Assembly: GCA_910573745.1 (NCBI GenBank)
Contig: CAJSYI010000001.1
Coordinates: 1 to 64,000, forward strand
Direction: 5' to 3'
DNA from: Muribaculaceae bacterium
GTDB lineage: Bacteria > Bacteroidota > Bacteroidia > Bacteroidales > Muribaculaceae
DNA: 64,000 nucleotides
Positions 7,995-16,247 of this stretch are shown one piece after another. The notes under the pieces were generated by a model. The model searched no databases. It was given only the letters and a program-made list of their open reading frames with translations, and had not been told where the DNA came from. Position numbers and translations under genes: made by a program. The stretch's first letter is position 1. Each line of letters begins with the position of its first letter.

Positions 7995-8207
7995 TTATTC
8001 TATTTCGTTAATTTGGCGTTCCATATCAGCCTTACTTGCCTTCTCTCGTTTACCAGCCAATTCAGCTCGGTCAAGATCGCGGTCAAAGTTGTGCCGGCGA
8101 ATTTTGTTAATGTAACTCCATCTCAGTTTGAAAGGAACCCGAAGATTGAGGTTGCCATCCTTGTCATAAAAGATATGACGAACTTTTTGCTTTAATGTCT
8201 TGCTCAT
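7995..8207 (-). CDS. Small basic hypothetical protein
   Basis: 70 aa from the ATG at 8207, which begins MSKTLKQKVR; an upstream start would overlap the preceding gene. Rich in Lys and Arg, suggesting nucleic-acid contact. No family recognised. Confidence 0.5.
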   Translation of the reverse strand: MSKTLKQKVRHIFYDKDGNLNLRVPFKLRWSYINKIRRHNFDRDLDRAELAGKREKASKADMERQINEIE

Positions 8208-8217
8208 AGCCACAGGA

Positions 8218-8547
8218 TTATTTAGGAGCACTCATATTTTCTACAATGTCCAGAATGTCATTTAACCCTTCAAGGTAGATATTATCTCCAGAGGGTGATA
8301 CATATATCGAATGGTCGAACACATCTACAAGAGTAAATTCAACTACAGCACTTTTGTTGAATATCACTTCTTTAACTAATGCGTTAGTAACTTTTTCGTC
8401 AGTCTCAAACGTCACGATAGGAGCTGAAGCATTGGTTATTAAAACACCATTAGATTTTTGCATCAACCGAGACGCATATTCCCGAATATCTTTCAGGATT
8501 TCTTGACGCATCTGATAGATAGCGTCATTATATTGTTGATATTTCAT
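8218..8547 (-). CDS. Hypothetical protein
   Basis: 109 aa, ATG, with an ATGA overlap on the upstream gene. N-terminal helix followed by predicted beta strands. Function unknown. Confidence 0.55.
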   Translation of the reverse strand: MKYQQYNDAIYQMRQEILKDIREYASRLMQKSNGVLITNASAPIVTFETDEKVTNALVKEVIFNKSAVVEFTLVDVFDHSIYVSPSGDNIYLEGLNDILDIVENMSAPK

Positions 8548-9185
8548 TGTGTCAGACTATTAGGAATATATAGGATTGTCGGATTATTCTTGTGAACATC
8601 AATCTCCGGAAACTTTTCTTTGAACTTCTGAAGATTGAAGGGTTTGGTGATAAGATGACAACCATTCATCGTCGGGATTTCAGCATAGAAATATACTGCG
8701 TCACGATGACATTCATTCAGGTACTCTTTCGATTCTGGGTGTGTTTCCAACCAGATTCCGTCCAGTTCTTCCAGCACCTCATACTTGGTATCGAGGTCTC
8801 GTGTGTCTATGTCAATTATCCAGCACTTACGACGACTTTTCAATTCGCCACAAGCGCTATTATAGACATGCCAGGGATTGATAATATTGCCAGTATGAAC
8901 GTTATCAGCCAGTTTTTTGAGGATAAGGGTGTTTAGCCTATTGAAATCTTTTCCAGCAACATTGATATATGCTCGCGCTTTATAATGCTCACACAAGAAA
9001 ACTATCTCATCTTTAAGGCTGCCAAGTTGTTCACGACTCCTAACAAGCCAAGAGCGAATAAGCTTGTTAGCAGCCGGTAGTTCCGGGTGGTCCTTACCAC
9101 GCCTCAATATCTGAAGGTGGAAGAACATATTGTTCGCTTCGTTGAAGTAAAACAATGGCTTTATTATATCAAAGTTGTCTATCAT
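8544..9185 (-). CDS. Hypothetical protein, possible primase-like (AEP) fold
   Basis: 213 aa, ATG. It contains KCWIIDIDTRDLD near residue 120 and later NGCHLITKPFN and ILYIPN. The spacing of an acidic DxDxxD strand and a GxHLI strand is reminiscent of small archaeo-eukaryotic primase-polymerase catalytic cores, but the similarity is by eye only. No helicase is next to it. A novel phage protein is equally possible. Confidence 0.4.
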   Translation of the reverse strand: MIDNFDIIKPLFYFNEANNMFFHLQILRRGKDHPELPAANKLIRSWLVRSREQLGSLKDEIVFLCEHYKARAYINVAGKDFNRLNTLILKKLADNVHTGNIINPWHVYNSACGELKSRRKCWIIDIDTRDLDTKYEVLEELDGIWLETHPESKEYLNECHRDAVYFYAEIPTMNGCHLITKPFNLQKFKEKFPEIDVHKNNPTILYIPNSLTQ

Positions 9186-9194
9186 AAAAATTAC

Positions 9195-9593
9195 TTATTG
9201 AGGCTCATTTGACCGAGATACAACTTCTGACCGGAAAAGCGCCGTAGATTTTTCTACGAGCAGTTCTTCTTTCAGAATTGTAATCTTACGTCTTTTAGCT
9301 GATTTGAGAAACTGATGATACTCTTTGAGAGTGTAAAAAACCGTACCATATTCCAATCCTTCAGGGTTACGATGAAGGACGTATATGGCTGGGGTGTAGA
9401 GGTCTGAATCAGTGATTACTTTTAATTCATCACAGTAATACACGCCACCAAATGGAGCACCCATATCAGTTTTGCCGGAAACATCGACAGCCGGACGACC
9501 ATCAATGTTTCCGAAAATACCGACAACTTCGCCATAGTAACCGCAGCCAACTTTATGAGCTGCGGTTACAAGAACTTTATCACCTATTCTCAT
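9195..9593 (-). CDS. Hypothetical protein with SH3-like N-terminus
   Basis: 132 aa, ATG. The first 60 residues (IGDKVLVTAAHKVGCGYYGEV and onward) have the strand-rich pattern of a KOW/SH3-like barrel. The rest is helical and basic. Overlaps the downstream 69-aa gene's start by ATGA. Function unknown. Confidence 0.5.
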   Translation of the reverse strand: MRIGDKVLVTAAHKVGCGYYGEVVGIFGNIDGRPAVDVSGKTDMGAPFGGVYYCDELKVITDSDLYTPAIYVLHRNPEGLEYGTVFYTLKEYHQFLKSAKRRKITILKEELLVEKSTALFRSEVVSRSNEPQ

Positions 9594-9799
9594 AGCTTAG
9601 AGATTTTGGCTTCAATCTCGCTCATGGCTTTTTCCAAAGCCTCTTCTATGTAAGGCATCGCTTCTTCTGGGAATGATGTCGTGCCATTGCTCATGCACAC
9701 TACAAGAGTTTTGTCAGCCTTCATTCTTGACTGGATGGCTTTAATCTTATTTCGATGCTTCAGTAATTCAGCGGCATCTTGTGCTTGTTCGATTGTCAT
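9590..9799 (-). CDS. Small helical hypothetical protein
   Basis: 69 aa from the ATG at 9799. The longer frame would overlap the RNA ligase gene by over 100 nt and is rejected. The protein is almost entirely helical and charged. It begins 10 nt after the RNA ligase stop. Confidence 0.5.
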   Translation of the reverse strand: MTIEQAQDAAELLKHRNKIKAIQSRMKADKTLVVCMSNGTTSFPEEAMPYIEEALEKAMSEIEAKISKL

Positions 9800-9809
9800 A
9801 TTCAGTGAT

Positions 9810-10589
9810 TTATTTATTGTATTTCGGATTAGGCGTTTGTTCAACTGGCCCGTCTCCGTATTTGGCGCGATATTTTTGGAAATCGCAAGTTTTGATTTTT
9901 GTGATGATACGCTCTCCATTACGGAACTTCAGCCCACATGGAGTTTTCAGAACCAACCCCTCTGCATCATAGTCCGGATTTTCGGCTATTGTTGATTTGA
10001 ATCCTTTTCGGACATATTTGATAGCTTCAGGTATAGTGAAGTAGCCGATAATTGGTACGATGGGGACGCGGAGAGTGGCGGCAATATCCTCACAGGCTTC
10101 ACGCGAGAGCCACCAGTTGCCAACTTTGACATCAAAGAGAATAAATCCCACACCATCTTTAATATAGTTCCCGCCTTTCTGAATCTTGGCGCCATAGCCT
10201 TCTCCATATATTGATACAGACAGCCGATCGTCACCTTTTGCGATGGCCTTGTCAATTGCGGAGCTGAAAGCAAGACTAACCAATTGTCCTTCAGATGAAC
10301 TTCCGTGTATAATTTCATTAAGACGCTTGTAGAGGTGAGTTGGAATCTGTGCCGAAGCAGTGCGCCCACATATTGTGATTTCTTTTGTTATCTCCACAAC
10401 CCCATTGTCGGCTTTCCTGAAGATAAAGTCAACATCAAAGTGAATATTGGTACCGTCAATTTTCTCGGTACATTCCCAGAGATTATTGACGAGATATGTG
10501 AACTCCGAGGCTGTGAAGCGGTCCGGAATGATGATGTTGTTCTCGTCTCGGAGAAACAACGTATTGATTTTCTGATAATCGTTTGCCAT
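9810..10589 (-). CDS. Rnl2-like RNA ligase
   Basis: 259 aa. Nucleotidyltransferase motif I is EKIDGTNIH with Lys43 as the predicted AMP-linked residue. Motif IV is EGLVLK at about residue 210 and motif V is KIKTCDF near the end. Length and motif spacing match the compact Rnl2-type RNA ligases used by phages to reseal broken tRNA or other RNA. No polynucleotide kinase/phosphatase partner lies next to it. It is in the early small-gene operon, as expected for a counter-defence or RNA-repair function (inference). Confidence 0.75.
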   Translation of the reverse strand: MANDYQKINTLFLRDENNIIIPDRFTASEFTYLVNNLWECTEKIDGTNIHFDVDFIFRKADNGVVEITKEITICGRTASAQIPTHLYKRLNEIIHGSSSEGQLVSLAFSSAIDKAIAKGDDRLSVSIYGEGYGAKIQKGGNYIKDGVGFILFDVKVGNWWLSREACEDIAATLRVPIVPIIGYFTIPEAIKYVRKGFKSTIAENPDYDAEGLVLKTPCGLKFRNGERIITKIKTCDFQKYRAKYGDGPVEQTPNPKYNK

Positions 10590-10609
10590 GATTGGTTTTA
10601 TATGTTATA

Positions 10610-10840
10610 TCATATTTTTACAATTGATGATTTACGGAGTTCGCCTGTATAGCGGCGTTCACGAAGTAGACCGATGATAAAGTCATCTGAGAAGTCACGG
10701 AAGTCGTTCATTGATGATATGACTCCAGGGCGCTTCAAGACTTTGGCATCGGGACAAGTATCCTCGTTAAATTCACACGAATCTCTTCGAGGACATGTGC
10801 CAGAACACCAACAGGTCTTGGGTTTTAGCATCTTTTTCAT
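10610..10840 (-). CDS. Small Cys-rich protein with LRxRxYxGELR tail
   Basis: 76 aa, ATG. The N-terminus has five cysteines (CWCSGTCPRRDSC) that could bind zinc. The C-terminus DFSDDFIIGLLRERRYTGELR matches the end of the 63-aa neighbour (10837-11028), so the two share a domain of about 30 residues, probably from duplication. Coupled to that neighbour by ATGA. Confidence 0.55.
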   Translation of the reverse strand: MKKMLKPKTCWCSGTCPRRDSCEFNEDTCPDAKVLKRPGVISSMNDFRDFSDDFIIGLLRERRYTGELRKSSIVKI

Positions 10841-11028
10841 ACGCTGATGATTTTGAGCTGACGAAGTTCTCCGTTGTAGCCTCGACGCCGGAGTTCCGCA
10901 AAGATGTTCTCGTCTGTGAAATCAGCAAGGCTGAGAGTCGCCTTGTTGCCGGGCTGTGGACTGTAGTCTGCCGGACGAATTGCGGAGCAATTATCTTTTA
11001 CCTTGGTGGTTTTAGCTTGTTTTGCCAT
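10837..11028 (-). CDS. Small protein, paralogue of 10610 gene
   Basis: 63 aa, ATG. Basic N-terminus and a C-terminal DFTDENIFAELRRRGYNGELR that aligns with the next gene's C-terminus. Function unknown; the shared motif may bind a common partner. Confidence 0.55.
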   Translation of the reverse strand: MAKQAKTTKVKDNCSAIRPADYSPQPGNKATLSLADFTDENIFAELRRRGYNGELRQLKIISV

Positions 11029-11030
11029 TG

Positions 11031-11234
11031 TTATTGTGTTTTGATGATTTCGTCAAGTTGATTTATAATGTTTGAATAGTCAATACCTTCAACTAAGCAG
11101 CTTAGGTCGTGAATAAAATGATCAAGATAGTCGTATGCGCTCTCGCCTGAAGGAGTGAGTTTGCCAGTCTTGTCATCGAAAGCTGGGCCATAACAGCCAC
11201 AGTAATCGGTTAGGATTTCTTCCAAGGTTTTCAT
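11031..11234 (-). CDS. Small acidic hypothetical protein
   Basis: 67 aa, ATG. Acidic, with four Cys. Coupled to the upstream 88-aa gene by ATGA. No family recognised. Confidence 0.5.
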   Translation of the reverse strand: MKTLEEILTDYCGCYGPAFDDKTGKLTPSGESAYDYLDHFIHDLSCLVEGIDYSNIINQLDEIIKTQ

Positions 11235-11497
11235 AAATCATCTACGGATTGAGTTTTCTTGGTTGTTGTGTATGTGTGAAGAAAAGCCTTGATTTCCCAT
11301 AAGCGGCATATATACGCGATAGCACTTGGTATATCCTGGCTCTTCACTACAATAGTTTCTACATCATCGGGATCATACTGAGCAAGAAAATACTCAATAA
11401 AGTCCGACGAGGGGTAGAAATCCCCAGGGGCATAGACATTGCTATTATCCGAAAGGATTTCTACCTCATATTCAGTCTTGATAATATCCGGCAGCAT
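11231..11497 (-). CDS. Hypothetical protein
   Basis: 88 aa, ATG. Acidic N-terminal half, mixed helix and strand. No family recognised. Second gene after the 360-aa zinc-ribbon protein. Confidence 0.5.
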   Translation of the reverse strand: MLPDIIKTEYEVEILSDNSNVYAPGDFYPSSDFIEYFLAQYDPDDVETIVVKSQDIPSAIAYICRLWEIKAFLHTYTTTKKTQSVDDL

Positions 11498-11508
11498 TAC
11501 TGTAGGAA

Positions 11509-12591
11509 TTATTTACGCCACTCAGCCATCTTGGCTTCGATGTTGATATGGTTAGTTTCAAGGAACTCTTTGAGGATGCCAAGCATCTTGTAACCCTCCA
11601 GAGTTTTATCATTCATATACCCATAGAGGCTTACCATAGAGAGATTGGCGGTTGGGGCGGTTGGGAACACATATCCGTGAAATAGGATCAGGTTCTTCAG
11701 CGTATAGAACGCACCGACACCTTTGTAGGCATCTTTGAACGCCGGGCTCTGGGGTGTGCCATAAGCAAGCCACGTTTTCTTAACCTCGTTGTGGAACTTG
11801 GCAAGTGCCGAGTAGAGGTTTTGAGGGGTCTTGGCTCTGCGAATGTTATCGAGCGCATGGTACAGCGGACGATACACCTTTGCCGACAGATCGCTGACAA
11901 AAATGTCTCGCTTGTAGAGGTGAACGTAAGGTACACCCTTGCATTTACGCTTTTTTAGAGTCTTGATGTGATTCTCCAGCTGCACGATGTAGTGTTCAGC
12001 CATAGCGACCACCACTTCTTTGTTGAACCAGCGGTTACGTTCTGCAAAGTTTTCTTTGTCGTTGATGAAGAGTTTGGCCTGAACGCGGAACTCTTCGACG
12101 GTCATCTCCCAGGAGTATTTATACCCCTTTCGATTGAGGGCTTCGGTGAACCCCATAGGGTGGCGTTCTTTATACCCTTTCTGAGTGAGCATGTGGAACA
12201 TCTGGGCCATAACCCAACGACGGAAGAGACGGCGATTGGGTACAGTCTTACCAGTGATGATTGCTGTGAAGATAGGGTCGTCATCCGGCACCGGCTGGAA
12301 GAAACCGCCCTTACGACGTACAAGGACATCTGAACCATCTGCGCCCTGCATAGAAAAGAGGTTGCTGACATTTACACCAGCGGCACGGAGTGCTTCGATT
12401 TTAGCCTGAGTGCGATTGCTCCGGGTAGCACCAGGGATGTGAACGTGAAGTTCGTCAATCTGAACGGTTGATGACTGAGGGCCGCAATTGTGAGTGTCGG
12501 CGGCTGATACAGTAAGTTCAGTGCCACATGCCGGGCAATTGAATTTGATTTCTGACATGGTTGTTTTTTGTTTAGGTGTTAATTTTTTCAT
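11509..12591 (-). CDS. Zinc-ribbon protein of unknown function
   Basis: 360 aa from 12591, where the ATG overlaps the upstream stop by 4 nt; an alternative ATG at 12558 gives 349 aa and starts just before the zinc ribbon. The N-terminus carries CPAC and a later Cys. The middle is basic and helical with RRLFRRWVMAQMFHML, and a KKRKCKG stretch follows. DNA or RNA binding is plausible. No family was recognised. Last-but-one gene before the hairpin array. Confidence 0.55.
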   Translation of the reverse strand: MKKLTPKQKTTMSEIKFNCPACGTELTVSAADTHNCGPQSSTVQIDELHVHIPGATRSNRTQAKIEALRAAGVNVSNLFSMQGADGSDVLVRRKGGFFQPVPDDDPIFTAIITGKTVPNRRLFRRWVMAQMFHMLTQKGYKERHPMGFTEALNRKGYKYSWEMTVEEFRVQAKLFINDKENFAERNRWFNKEVVVAMAEHYIVQLENHIKTLKKRKCKGVPYVHLYKRDIFVSDLSAKVYRPLYHALDNIRRAKTPQNLYSALAKFHNEVKKTWLAYGTPQSPAFKDAYKGVGAFYTLKNLILFHGYVFPTAPTANLSMVSLYGYMNDKTLEGYKMLGILKEFLETNHINIEAKMAEWRK

Positions 12592-13052
12592 TCGTTGTTC
12601 GTATTTTGTGGTTCAATCCATTCTCGAAGAAGAATGAGGTCTTTGTTTTCAGGCGATTGCCAAAACCATAATCCTTTGGCAAAATCGTCCCATTTTAGCG
12701 AGCCATTAAGAATTACGCCAAGCACATAAAGTTCAAGTGCAATCTGAGTGTATTCCCTTGACCGACCGTAGAGCATATCTTCATCATTTAGTAAATGTTC
12801 TGGGAGGGATTTGAAATAACATTTACGTTTATTCTCACTTCTCTCAGATGGAAGACTATGCTGGTAGCGAGTGTAGAGTTGTGTGATTTGTTCTAATGGA
12901 GAATCGGTCAACTCTACACCAAGTTCACCATCATACTTGCCGTCTTTGATGACGTATTTGCCATCTATCTTCAGGCTTCGATTCTGAAAGTTGACGCGGA
13001 ATCGTGATCCATTCTCAACTTTTGCAAGTGCTTGTTCGTATATTGTATTCAT
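12588..13052 (-). CDS. Hypothetical protein
   Basis: 154 aa, ATG. N-terminal strands (SRFRVNFQNRSLKIDGKYVI), then helices. Family unknown. It is the promoter-proximal gene of the operon whose upstream edge is the hairpin array; its ATG lies only 35 nt from the first conserved box of the array. Confidence 0.55.
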   Translation of the reverse strand: MNTIYEQALAKVENGSRFRVNFQNRSLKIDGKYVIKDGKYDGELGVELTDSPLEQITQLYTRYQHSLPSERSENKRKCYFKSLPEHLLNDEDMLYGRSREYTQIALELYVLGVILNGSLKWDDFAKGLWFWQSPENKDLILLREWIEPQNTNNE

Positions 13053-13086
13053 TGCTAATTAAAAATTGGATGCTCAAAGTCTTGGC

Positions 13087-13110
13087 GTATTTCTTTATTC
13101 TCTCGATCAT
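13087..13110 (+). promoter_or_regulatory. Conserved box upstream of hairpin unit 1 (type example)
   Basis: GTATTTCTTTATTCTCTCGAT here recurs, diverged, before all eight hairpins, e.g. near 13246, 13428, 13598, 14119 and 14277. In several copies it contains a near or exact TAnnTTTG (TATATTTG in unit 3, TAAATTTG in unit 4), so it may be a promoter that starts each hairpin RNA. No -33 TTTG is evident. Confidence 0.45.
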
Positions 13111-14410
13111 AATCAGGATGATGAATCGACGAGAAACAGGGATCGTCCTGTTACTCGTCGATTTATTAAGATCCTGATGGTAAACTTGGACTTCTTGCAT
13201 GGGTTAATGTTACGCTACATTTTTCACAATTTCATTCAGTTTGGCACATTACTGTATTCTTGCGATGATGGAGCTGGTTTGAGCGGCGCTCCTGATGAGT
13301 CATCTGGCCACGGTAACAACCTGGCCCGATGACTCATAAGGTTCCCGCATCTTTACCAGCTCGGCTAAACTTACTGACCTTAATTGTGAGATTCTGTACT
13401 GAAATCATGATTCTCAAAACATTGATGCGTTTCTATATTTGCTTGATGTAATCCAGATTGGAAGCATACGACGCCGGCCTTACCGCTCGACAGGGCTGTA
13501 ATGCCGGCGTCGTAGAGCTTATTAAGATCTGGATGACTAAAGTTTGTTTTCTTGAACCATATTGTCGCATTACATAGAATCCTCAAACGAAATGGTATAT
13601 TACTATATAAATTTGATGTTTCTCCTTCATGTTGGGCTGCGCGACAGGCCGGACAGGGCGTAGAGGGCAGCCCTTAACTGAAGGATGATACTAAACAATC
13701 GTCGCTTGGATTCTTGCCATATACTTAGCCATTATCATTTGTCATGTTTGTAGTATGTCCCTTTATGTTCGTGATACACAACTGTATTATGGACGTATGC
13801 CCAGTAAGAGGTCATCTTTGATAAGAGATGAACGATACTGGGCACAACGTCCGTTGATACAGTATTGTTAAATATCAAACCATTCAAATGACACTGCATA
13901 CTCAGTTTGCTGACAGTCAAGCAATATTACACATTTCTCTATCCTTATGATAATGTACGATGTCATCTGACAGACCCACGAGGTCAGCGTCAAATCTTAC
14001 GGGTACCGGAAGTTTGACTCAGCCCTCGTGGTTCTGGATTTGAGGATCGTATTTGAATTTGTTGCCATTCTGTCAATTACTTTGTGCTAAGTTATAAGAG
14101 AAAGTCATACTCATTATATGTTTCTTTATTATTCCGATTGATAGATGGAAGCTTGTCTTCTGAGTCATCCACAGATATGGGATGACTCAGAAGATATAGT
14201 TCCATCTTAAATAAATGTTGAGCCATTCTTTCTCAGTCTGCATATTCAGATTATATATGATGTCAAGTTACTTGGTATGTCACTTTAGTTTGACGATATA
14301 TGCCGCCTGTATGGTGTTGCATCCAGGACCGATAATCCTGGATGCTGCCATTAAGCGCGGCAGATTGAATCGCTACAACTCTTCATCATATTCCGCATAC
14401 TCGGTATTCT
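13087..14410 (+). repeat. Array of eight diverged hairpin units (RT-associated)
   Basis: No gene fits here. Eight long hairpins occur at 13112-13178, 13271-13362, 13451-13534, 13623-13685, 13781-13863, 13957-14050, 14143-14207 and 14294-14372, a period of 151-186 nt. Most have an outer stem of 5-8 bp, an internal loop, and an inner stem of 7-15 bp (for example AATCGACGAG/CTCGTCGATT, ACGACGCCGGC/GCCGGCGTCGT). The stem sequences differ in every unit yet still pair, so structure rather than sequence is conserved. Each is preceded by a conserved box close to TTTCTTTATTnTTnCGAT and most are followed by TAAA. The box gives the array a plus orientation, converging on the RT gene. Confidence 0.75.
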
Positions 14411-15673
14411 TTATAAGTTAGCAATCAGTGTTCTATAAGCGGCTCGATTAGTCACCAAGGCGTTCTGCATACAGTTCAGCGTAAGATAACCGGAAATCTG
14501 TTTCTCAGTTTTCTTTCGGTTGGCTCGAACATTTCTGCCAATACCTCGCTGGATGCAGCCTTCAGCCTGAGTAGCTACAAAACCAAGGCCACCTACCTTT
14601 TTCTTTTTAGTCACTACGGCCCGTAAACAATCCATAACGAACTCATTGAGTGTTTGGATGTCTTTCTTAACGTTACATACTGAAAGAATCTGGGTCGCCC
14701 AGCTAAACTCGCCATTGCCGTGATATAAATAACGGTTAACAGCGTTAATGGCCTTGCGAAGTGTAGTATCTCTCAGACGGATAGTACGAGCTTCAATTTC
14801 TTTTTGGAATGTCTTTATACGTGTCGGACTCATTGATATGTCTGCTCCTTTGATTGAATATCCCAAGAATTTGAACCACCGTAATGGAGTTAGATATTCA
14901 ATTTTTTTAGGATTAAGTTTCATATCACGTTTTGCAACTTCATCTTCCATAATTACCATTGCTTTCTGGTAATCAGGGCCAACAAAGAGTGCGTCATCAG
15001 AATACCGAACATATTCACCATTCAAGGCGCTCAGACGTTCATCAAGCGAATACATGATTACATTTGCAAGCCACGATGCAACTGAACAGCCTTGCTTCAA
15101 AGACTGGTAGGTTTCTTTCAGTGTACCATCAATGTCAAAATAGAGGTCGCAATGATAATACTTACGTAGAACATCTATGATTGCTGAATGTCCGTGTTTG
15201 GCTTCTACTGCATCAAAAACTTCGTCTATGAACCGAATCGGCACCGAATCAAAGTATTTGCTGAAGTCAGACTTCCAGCCAATCACATCGCCTTTGGTTT
15301 CACAGATTCTCCGAGAAATGTCTTGTACGACTTTTCCACACCCAATTCCTTTCTGATATGAGGTACAAGCCGGATGTATCATCTCAGGCGTTAACTCAAA
15401 CAAAAGGTCATTGGCAATGCTGAGGAAAACACGGTCTATTGGTTCGTTGACATAGACGGTTCTGAACTCTCCGTTGTCTTTAGGGATTTGCGCTGTATGT
15501 GGTGGCGCAATTTCGTAGCGTCCTTCTTTAATAACCTGATACATTTCCGCTCTTTTTTCCGGCTTTGTCAATTGATAGAGATCAGACTTGCTGATATTCT
15601 TATCAACTCCTTTATCTAAAGCGTACTCCCAGCGGTCAGGCTCAAAGAACATTCGTAATATCTTGTCTTCCAT
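14411..15673 (-). CDS. Reverse transcriptase (not canonical DGR or retron type)
   Basis: 420 aa. Palm motifs are in order: motif A SDFSKYFDS with Asp136, motif B KQGCSVASWLAN at about 193-204, motif C YSDD with Asp226-Asp227, then KFLGYSI as the thumb-proximal GY motif. The region 300-420 is a basic C-terminal domain with GGLGF and a GIGRNVRANRKKTEKQ stretch. Motif B lacks the GxxxSQ pattern of typical DGR enzymes, and no maturase/HNH domain is present, so it is not a group II intron protein. The gene's 3' end abuts the hairpin array and its start is 900 bp downstream of a DGR-like variable gene. Either could be its partner. Confidence 0.85.
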   Translation of the reverse strand: MEDKILRMFFEPDRWEYALDKGVDKNISKSDLYQLTKPEKRAEMYQVIKEGRYEIAPPHTAQIPKDNGEFRTVYVNEPIDRVFLSIANDLLFELTPEMIHPACTSYQKGIGCGKVVQDISRRICETKGDVIGWKSDFSKYFDSVPIRFIDEVFDAVEAKHGHSAIIDVLRKYYHCDLYFDIDGTLKETYQSLKQGCSVASWLANVIMYSLDERLSALNGEYVRYSDDALFVGPDYQKAMVIMEDEVAKRDMKLNPKKIEYLTPLRWFKFLGYSIKGADISMSPTRIKTFQKEIEARTIRLRDTTLRKAINAVNRYLYHGNGEFSWATQILSVCNVKKDIQTLNEFVMDCLRAVVTKKKKVGGLGFVATQAEGCIQRGIGRNVRANRKKTEKQISGYLTLNCMQNALVTNRAAYRTLIANL

Positions 15674-15684
15674 TGTACTCTTGT

Positions 15685-16002
15685 TTAGAAAAGCTTTTTC
15701 TCATCAGTGTAATTCTGAAGCACCCATTCCAGAAGAATCTTGCGATTGTCGCCATCCAGATTGGCATAGAATTTAACAAGGTAGGCATCCGGATTACGGG
15801 GCTGACAAGCATTATTCCATTTTTCAATCATGTGTGGTAGATTACAAGTCCATTTTGCTTCCGCGAGGAACTGTGGAATATGAACTGTTTTGGAACCACC
15901 ATTGACAAAATCGGGAACTTCAACGTTTACCATTTCATAATTCCATCCATGAAATAGCCATCTGTTGACGGCTTCAATACCGATTTTCAAAGCTTCTGTC
16001 AT
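15685..16002 (-). CDS. Hypothetical protein upstream of RT
   Basis: 105 aa, ATG; ends 11 nt before the RT start, so co-transcribed. Trp-rich: it contains AEAKWTCNLPHMIEKWNNAC and a C-terminal RKILLEWVLQNY. Similar small proteins occur in Bacteroidales mobile elements, so it may be unrelated to the RT. It does not look like the DGR accessory protein Avd, a four-helix barrel of about 120 aa. Confidence 0.6.
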   Translation of the reverse strand: MTEALKIGIEAVNRWLFHGWNYEMVNVEVPDFVNGGSKTVHIPQFLAEAKWTCNLPHMIEKWNNACQPRNPDAYLVKFYANLDGDNRKILLEWVLQNYTDEKKLF

Positions 16003-16022
16003 TTTGTTTCCTGTTTTTGTGA

Positions 16023-16247
16023 TTAAAACCAGCGTAAAATTTTCGGAGTTTCCCAGTAGTAGCTATATTCAGGATAGAACTCCTTCAACACTTCCAGCAA
16101 CTTACCCCTCAATGGGTTTTTGTTGATTCGGAGTTGATGGGGGCGAATTGTATAATCTTTACCACGTTGGAGTCCAGCCAGAGCTAAAACTGATTGAATA
16201 AACTTCTCAATTTTTACCGGTTCGCTTTCTTTTGTTTGTTTTCTCAT
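16023..16247 (-). CDS. Small hypothetical protein
   Basis: 74 aa, ATG. Basic and helical, ending in YWETPKILRWF. It overlaps the upstream HTH gene by 41 nt. No family recognised. Confidence 0.55.
   Translation of the reverse strand: MRKQTKESEPVKIEKFIQSVLALAGLQRGKDYTIRPHQLRINKNPLRGKLLEVLKEFYPEYSYYWETPKILRWF

Noticed and set aside
13087-14410. CRISPR array
   Set aside because: Units are hairpins with different sequences and long period; there are no identical direct repeats with unique spacers, and no cas genes.
13087-14410. Integron attC array
   Set aside because: The imperfect hairpins resemble attC in layout, but there are no cassette genes between them, no R'/R'' core sites (GTTRRRY) at the ends and no integron integrase.
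13380-14421. Short open frames 13380-13586, 13735-13920 and 14215-14421
   Set aside because: They run across hairpin stems, have no protein-like composition and belong to the non-coding array.
14411-16002. Complete DGR cassette around the RT
   Set aside because: No template repeat and no Avd-like protein found next to the RT, and motif B is atypical; the variable genes are real but the RT link is unproven.
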